A stretch of DNA of 64,000 nt. Source: Malania oleifera. Lineage: Eukaryota > Streptophyta > Magnoliopsida > Santalales > Ximeniaceae. Positions 58,532-64,000 of the stretch are shown here, piece after piece. Under the pieces are notes generated by a model. The model saw nothing but the letters and a program-made list of their open reading frames with translations, was not told the origin of the DNA and searched no databases. Position numbers and translations under genes: made by a program. The stretch covers positions 63,359,957 through 63,423,956 of the forward strand of contig NC_080428.1 of NCBI RefSeq assembly GCF_029873635.1. Direction: 5' to 3'. Within the stretch, counting starts at the first letter, position 1, and each line of letters begins with the position of its first letter.

Positions 58532-59943
58532 TCAAACTAGTTTAGCGTCTCCTTCGAGGAAGATGTTATGAGTGCAAATGGAAGGGTCGATACCCTTGAT
58601 GTCAGCGATAGTCCATCCAATTGCTCCTCGATGCTCTCGAAGTACCTGCAATAATTTAGTTTCCTGTTCAAGAGTAAGGTGTGAAGAAATTATCATAGGG
58701 AATGTGCCATCTACTGGACCCAAGAAAGCATATTTCAGCTCGGCAGGCAATGGTTTCAACTCAAGTGTTGGAAGTTCTTCTGCGGACGACTTCAGAATTT
58801 CTGGTAGGTCAATGGCCTCAAATGTAGGCTTACGCCAACTACTTGTATAACTCGCATAAAACATATAAGGACCACTATCTGGGATCTGCTCCTCAGATTC
58901 TAGTAATAATTCATCAATCTCTTCAAACTGCGCAAAAGAGTCATTTTCAAGTGCATCATCGACGTCGAGTACCGACAGTAGCTCTGAAGTGTCTAAGTCA
59001 TCTATCACATCGACTGCATGAGTATCTGTGTCATCACACCCACTTGACATCCTATGAGCATTAAAAACATTCATTTCCAGTGTCATGTTCCCAAATGTGA
59101 GCTTCAAAACTCCGCTCCGACAGTTAATCAGGGCGTTTGAAGTAGCAAGGAATGGTCGCCCCAAAATGACAGGAGCCTGATAAATGGTGGAAACAGGCTG
59201 CTGCATATCCAAAACAACGAAATCCACGGGATAGTAAAATTTTTCAACCTAAACCAAAACATCCTCAACAATACCTCATGGAGCCTTTACAGATCTGTCT
59301 GCCAACTGTAGCATCATAGTAGTTCTCTTCAATTCACCTAAACCCAGCTGATCATATAATGAAGACGGAAGCAGATTCACACTACTCCCTAGGTCAAGTA
59401 GAGCTCTCTCGATACGAGATTCACCAATCATAATAGGTATCGTGGGGGAGCCAGGATCTCTAAGTTTCAGTGGAGTCTGACTAAGAATCAATGCACTGAC
59501 CTGCTCAGTTAAGAAAGCCTTTTTCTTCACGTTTAGTTTCCTTTTTACGGTGCATAGGTCTTTTAGAAATTTTGCATATGTAGGGATCTGCTGTATGGCA
59601 TCTAAGAGTGGAATATTGATTTTTACATGCTTGAATATCTCTTGAATATCTCTTGAATCTCCGTATGATACTCGTTCTTTTGTCCAGATGTCAAACGCTG
59701 AGGGTATGGTACCACAGGTTGGTATTCCTTAACTGGCTCATCCTCTTTATTATCTGACTTTGTTAAACTTGAGCTGGCCTCATCTGATTTTTCTTTTCCT
59801 TTATCTGTCTCATTTGTCACCTCAGGTGTCAGCGTGGTTGTTTGTTGGTCAGTGGCCATTTCAGGATGGGAAACTTTCTTTCCACTTCGCAAAGTAATAA
59901 CTGCTTTTGCAGACTCAAACGTATCCCTTGAAACATTGTGCAC
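58532..59943 (-). pseudogene. Athila protease and linker region
   Basis: Aspartic-protease-like text ERALLDLGSSVNLLPSSLYD (59276-59530) and PVILGRPFLATSNALINCRS (58532-59227), preceded by a linker rich in Lys, Glu and Ser (59623-59943). The DLGSSVNLLP wording is usual for the Athila/Tat protease. It is broken. Confidence 0.85.
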
Positions 59944-59949
59944 TGACTG

Positions 59950-60540
59950 TTGTGGCTATCTATATACCTGGGGATTAGGCTGAGGTTGTGCAGGGAATTT
60001 TCCTTTTTCCAGGGTATTAAGCTGTGTACTCATCTTGTTTACGGCATCTTTCAGTTCTCCATTAGTCGTAACTTGCATTTGCATGAATTGCTGGAGCATG
60101 GTTGCCACCTGCGCTACACTATCATCAGAAGCTTTCTTTACTAGAATAGGGACTAACACTGGTTGGAATCCTGGTGGTGCGTAGCTCCGAGAAAACTATT
60201 GCGGTTGATACTGCGGTTGAGAAGCTACGACTGGATTGTATGTTGGTTGCGGAGGCGGTGCATATGATTGAGGTGCCTGCTGATACCGTAAAGATGATGG
60301 ACCAGGTTGATCATTTCTCCATTGGAGGTTTGGATGATTCTGCCACCCCAGGTTGTAAGTGTTTAAGAGCGGCTGATTCTGCGTCTTGTTGACCCAATTT
60401 GCCGATAACACCTTATCAGATCTGCTCTCTTGCAACACAGGTAAGAATTGACAATCCTGAGGTCTGTGGTCTAAAGTCTCACAAATCATGCAAATCTTAG
60501 CTTTCAACTTTTCGGATTCCATGACTTCCAACCCAAGGGA
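59950..60540 (-). pseudogene. Athila gag C-terminal region
   Basis: CMICETLDHRPQDC knuckle-like motif, then NTYNLGWQNHPNLQWRNDQP and a Pro/Gln-rich stretch (60196-60540), followed by VATMLQQFMQMQVTTNGELK (59956-60159). Only the C-terminal part of gag is present. Confidence 0.8.
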
Positions 60541-62886
60541 GCTGAAATCTTTGAAGTGGAGATTCATTTGACTGTTCGAAAGCCAATCCTTAGATAAGTG
60601 TCCTCCCTTACCTCTATTTATTTTGTGGTGAAGTTTTTGTTTTTTTTTTGTTTTGTGTTTTTTTTGTTTTGAAATCTGAGGTGGGTATGTATGATTTTCA
60701 AACTGTGATTATGGATATTGGTGCTCGATTGATGATTTGGTTCCAGGAATTTCAGGGTAGGGTTGCAGTTTTGGAGGCAGGGACGAGTCGACTCATCCTC
60801 ACCTGGTGAGTGAGTGGGGGGTTGACTCACCTGAGTCAACCCAAGGTGTGTTGTGGACTCGGGTATACCTGAGTGGGGCACGTGGCCTTGTCACGTTGGG
60901 GGAGTAAGCTCGTGTGGGCTTTGGTTAGCTTCATAATAATGGGCCTGGTATTTTGACAATTTAAAATGGGCTGGGTAGAGTGGCTTCAAAAATAGGTAAT
61001 GGGCTCATTTCAAAAGCTGGGTTAATGGGCTTATTCACGAACCAGGTCCAGGGGCTGATTAGGTTTGAAATGGGCTTCGGGTTTTTAAAAAGACAAGGCC
61101 GGCCCACTTCCATTTTTAAACAAGGCCCGGGGTCTTTCAAAATAGAATCCAGGGTGGATTTTTTTTTTTTTTTTTTTTTAAAAAAAGGTACCACATGAGT
61201 TTTTAAAACGGGCCGGCCAAAAGGAGTTTTAAAACAGATTTGGCTAGGTCAATGGTGAGGATCCGAACTCAAAGCTTGGGTTCAGGGGTCGAGGATCGGA
61301 TCCAAGGGGTGTCGAAGAAGGGGAACCCTGAATCAGATTCAAGTTCAGGCTAAGTGAAGGTCTGCTTTTGGTCGGATCGATCTTGGGTTCATGCTTGGAC
61401 CTAAGAATTGGAGAACTCCTGCATTCACACACGCACAGTCCACAGTCTGAGAATTAGGATAATGAAGAGAAATTTACCTAGGGTCCTGTACTCCTTTGGT
61501 CTTCTTTTCCTTGTTGCGTGTGTGTTTGTGCTTTGGTTTAGCGCTTTGAATTCTGCTTCTCCTGCTCTTTGTATCTATCTGTGTGTGAATTTGAATGTCT
61601 GAGCGGGGGGTTTCTAGATGGGAGTCCCTAAACTCCTGCTTTGGGTTCTAAACAAGAAGGCACTAAGGAGTACCTCTTTGTTGATTCGTTTGCACCTTTG
61701 CCTATGAATGCTGCTCTGTAAATCAGAGCTTTCTCAACTCTGAAGCTCTTAATTTAAGAGGGTACTGCTAACTCTCTTCTCCCCAAACTCTCTCTGAAAA
61801 CTTTTTCCAAATTCTGCAGAACCCCAATCTCTAATGCACTATTCACTCAATTTGGCAGAGTACTCTTATGCACTTTTTTCTTTCTCCCCTCTTCTCTAAA
61901 TTTTTTTTTTCTTCTCTCAAGTTCATTAGGGTTTCCCTTCTATCTGAGGGGTGTCGTCTACAGTGCCGCGACTCCCTATTTATAGGGAGTCTAAGGGTGC
62001 ATTTTGGCACCAAAACTCTCTCTGCTAACCGATTTCCCCACTAACGGATTTGTCAGGGAATAATCTTATTCTCTGTGATTTCATTTCTTATTTTCTTTTA
62101 CTATTTTTTTTGGATTTTAGTTGCTAACAAATTGCATTGCTATTGCTTTTGTGCACAGGTAACTTGGAGGCTCCAGGTGGCGGCCCACGAGTGGAGGGCA
62201 TGTCATCTTCTTTTTATGTTTTATTGTATTTATTTTGTATTTCATTTCTTGCATGTACCGCCGGGTAGCCTGTACTGCAACAATTATTTGTAACCTTATT
62301 TTATTTTTGTATTTTTCACTTTTCTAGCTATAATTTTCCCATGTTGTATTTTCTGCTTGTGACTTCACAAAGGGCAGGTGCCCATCCAAGTAAAGCATGT
62401 AATCTTGACCCAAAATGTTTGACCAATTTTGTCTTAAAAGAAACTGGTGATTTGAAGCATGAGTTTAACATCTAACTAGAAACCCGATTTTAAAATTAAA
62501 GGACTCATTCGATTAAAAAAACTCATCAAAAGTTTGAAAGATCCAATTAAACCTTTAAAGCTCAACTTTCAACCACACTTCTCTTAAATTGGAAATCTGA
62601 CTCAAGGATCGTCATTCATTTTTGAATGAGACTTTTTAGAATGAATTTTAAGAACAAAACTTTTCAGCACTAAATAAATTTTTATGAAAAAAATTTAATT
62701 AAAAGCATAGAAAAAAGGACTTAAACAACTTTTCCTAGAATACTGGGACTTGACTTGAAATGAGAATGGGGTTCTAATTTTTTTGAGAAAGGCTCGAATT
62801 TGACACGGGGTTCCAATTAGACTTAAAGTCAACTCTACTACACCAGGTCTTTTTAGGAAAGCATGGTAAAAATTAGGGTGTCTACA
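60541..62886 (-). mobile_element. Ogre right (5') LTR, partial
   Basis: Aligns with 28370-29351, 36124-36924 and 45898-46410 in series, which gives the empty sites of gypsy elements 1 and 2. It ends GGTGTCTACA next to the ACTTG duplication. The part equivalent to 25799-28370 is not present here. Confidence 0.88.
61970..61991 (-). promoter_or_regulatory. Ogre LTR TATA box inside a perfect inverted repeat
   Basis: Nine-base arms GACTCCCTA and TAGGGAGTC flank TTTA, so the minus strand reads CTATAAATAG inside a hairpin-forming palindrome. It is a good candidate for the Ogre core promoter. The function is inferred. Confidence 0.5.
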
Positions 62887-63391
62887 ACTTGTAGTGGTGG
62901 TGATATCATCTGTGACTCATCAGGTAATATTAAGGTTGTTTTCTCTGAAAGATTTAAGCTTGAACGGAGTTATGAGCTCTTACTGTAGAGGTGACAAAAT
63001 GGGTTCATGGCTCGGGTTTGGGCGAGTTGTAAACAGGTCGGGTTGTAAATAGGTTGAGATTAATCGGGTCAGAACCTACTAAACCCTAACCCGCCCGTTT
63101 AATAAACAGGCAGGTAACGGGTTACTCGTTTAAAAAATATAATTTCTTATTTAAAAAAATTTTAAACATTTCTATTTAAAAAAATCCCCCATATGAAGAC
63201 ACATTTAATCAAATCAATAAAGCCATCAACAAATCAAGTAGCAAGATCTACTACTTCAACACTCAACAGCTGCTGCTTCAACACTCAACAAAGCCAGCAC
63301 AAATCAAGCAACAATATCAATGAGACCGCAACTCAAGTATACCTACAATCCTACATCGAAACAAAACAAATCAAAATCATAGATGAGAGAT

Positions 63392-63612
63392 CTACGGCTT
63401 CAACAGAGCCATCAAGGAGACTAATTTTGATGCACCAATGGCAGCTTCAGGGATCGTTGTGGAGTATGCAGATCCAGTCTATCGATGGCATTGGGGCCGA
63501 AGCCAAAGCATTGATGTCCTGCGTTAATGCTATAGCGGTTAATATCAAAACAACTGCGACGAAGATAAATATGAAGACCTTTGATGAAACCAAAAATAAA
63601 GTTGAAAACAGA
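63392..63612 (-). pseudogene. Arabinogalactan-peptide-like pseudogene, copy 2
   Basis: Same layout as 18370-18589: hydrophobic segment (FIFIFVAVVLILTAIA), QDINALASAPMPSID, and in the next frame GSAYSTTIPEAAIGAS with LVSLMALLKP before the stop. The shared frame change shows the gene died before duplication. The codon equivalent to the copy 1 ATG reads CTG here, so no good start remains. Confidence 0.48.
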
Positions 63613-64000
63613 ACAAAATGGAAATGAAGAAAATATTATTGAATTCTCTTCCACAGTGCAATAATACAGTAACCTGGTATATATAACAAAAACACAGAAT
63701 AATTTTTGCAACAGATTTCAACCACAACAAACGAAATCTTTCCACGTGTATAACTAAAATTATTCTCTTATCATTCTGAATTGGCACATGGCCAGACGAG
63801 GTGTCCATTGAGAGTTGTTCCTATGTGGTAGAGGTAGTGCTAATACGCCCATGCGAGCTAGACATGTGTGGAAGAATAGTGAGGCTCAATAGAAGGGTTG
63901 AAAACCTAGATATAGACAAGGGCTTGGTAAATATATCAACAAGCTGATCCTTGCTTGAGAGAAAAGAAACTTGCAGAGGTTTAGCCTAAATTCGATCCCA
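63613..64000 (-). mobile_element. Ty1/copia 3' end, duplicate of the 18590 element
   Basis: LTR-like region with TATATATACC (63675) followed on the minus strand by the RNase H end (AKPLQVSFLSSKDQLVDIFT, about 63905-63985). It continues outside the window. It is broken, and the same junction with the pseudogene is present as in copy 1. Confidence 0.85.

Larger units (their letters stand above)
54547..60540 (-). mobile_element. Athila-type Ty3/gypsy element nested in the Ogre interior
   Basis: Minus-strand parts: gag end with a Cys-rich knuckle (60540-59950), protease region (59943-58532), reverse transcriptase and RNase H (58504-56992), and the 3' LTR (about 56950-54547). Phrases such as NTYNLGWQNHPNLQW in gag and RRMPFSLCNAPATFQRCMM in RT are typical of Athila. 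No integrase wording and no 5' LTR are seen. It abuts the right Ogre LTR at about 60541. It is broken, with few breaks within RT itself. Confidence 0.85.
25799..62886 (-). mobile_element. Ogre/Tat-type Ty3/gypsy element, host of a nested cluster
   Basis: Minus-strand element bounded by TGTCGCGACG (left) and GGTGTCTACA (right) and flanked by ACTTG duplications. Parts, 5' to 3' on the minus strand, are: 5' LTR (62886-60541, with an Athila element beyond it), gag (54207-52630), a spacer, a long repeat-rich 3' region (48979-46411), and the 3' LTR, which is split by two gypsy elements (46410-45898, 36924-36124, 29351-25799; about 4.9 kb net). LTRs near 5 kb, this gag wording and tandem repeats before the 3' LTR are traits of Ogre elements. 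No pol domain of its own is visible. It is broken. LTR pieces differ by about 5-6 percent by eye, implying a few million years. Confidence 0.88.
25794..62891. repeat. 5-bp target duplication ACTTG around the 37-kb nest
   Basis: ACTTG at 25794-25798 and 62887-62891 directly outside the element ends. The uninterrupted site is preserved in duplication copy 1 (AACATGACTTGTGGTGGTGG near 17885-17905), which shows the pre-insertion state. Confidence 0.92.
62892..64000. repeat. Tandem segmental duplication, copy 2, resumed
   Basis: Matches about 17930-19000 of copy 1 with roughly 10 percent difference by eye (GGTGGTGATATCATCTGTGA, GATTTAAGCTTGAACGG) and continues past the window edge. Confidence 0.88.

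Overview
The window is plant nuclear DNA, from a dicot judging by its gene and repeat content. It is intron-bearing, AT-rich and dominated by transposable elements. Only two host genes look intact: a tandem pair of xyloglucan endotransglucosylase/hydrolase (XTH) genes on the minus strand (16022-17214 and 23265-24457). Everything else is mobile DNA, captured gene pieces or repeats. The species cannot be fixed from the sequence alone.

Layout. 1-5640 is a stack of LTR pieces: the 3' end and LTR of a Ty3/gypsy element, with a solo LTR of another family nested inside that LTR, then an Athila-type LTR tail and a minus-strand LTR piece. 5829-14916 is one CACTA (En/Spm) DNA transposon with CACTA ends, a 3-bp ACC target duplication and dense subterminal repeats. 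It carries exons that look like the end of an ORC4 gene, two exons of a Ski2-like DExH helicase, and a gypsy reverse transcriptase piece that is itself split by an Ogre-type solo LTR (9396-12653).

From about 15565 a unit of roughly 7.24 kb is duplicated in tandem. Copy 1 (15565-22865) holds XTH1, a broken Ty1/copia element fused to an arabinogalactan-peptide-like pseudogene, an LTR piece and a third, decayed XTH tail. Copy 2 starts near 22866 with XTH2, is interrupted at 25799-62886, and resumes at 62892 with the pseudogene and copia end, running off the window.

The interruption is a single 37-kb nest flanked by the direct repeat ACTTG. Its host is an Ogre/Tat-type gypsy element on the minus strand with LTRs near 5 kb, a gag region and long 3' tandem repeats. 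Two Tekay/Del-like gypsy elements sit inside its left LTR, and a solo LTR and an Athila element sit in its interior. All these retroelements look broken. LTR pairs compared by eye differ by about 5-7 percent, which suggests insertions a few million years old under commonly used plant LTR rates.

The most useful observations are: gene-conversion-like homogenisation of the XTH pair; host exons carried by the CACTA element; palindromic TCGTCGACGA arrays just upstream of the TATA box in LTRs of at least three families; and the reconstructed order of nested insertions. I found no CRISPR array, rRNA or tRNA gene, and no convincing new enzymatic system.
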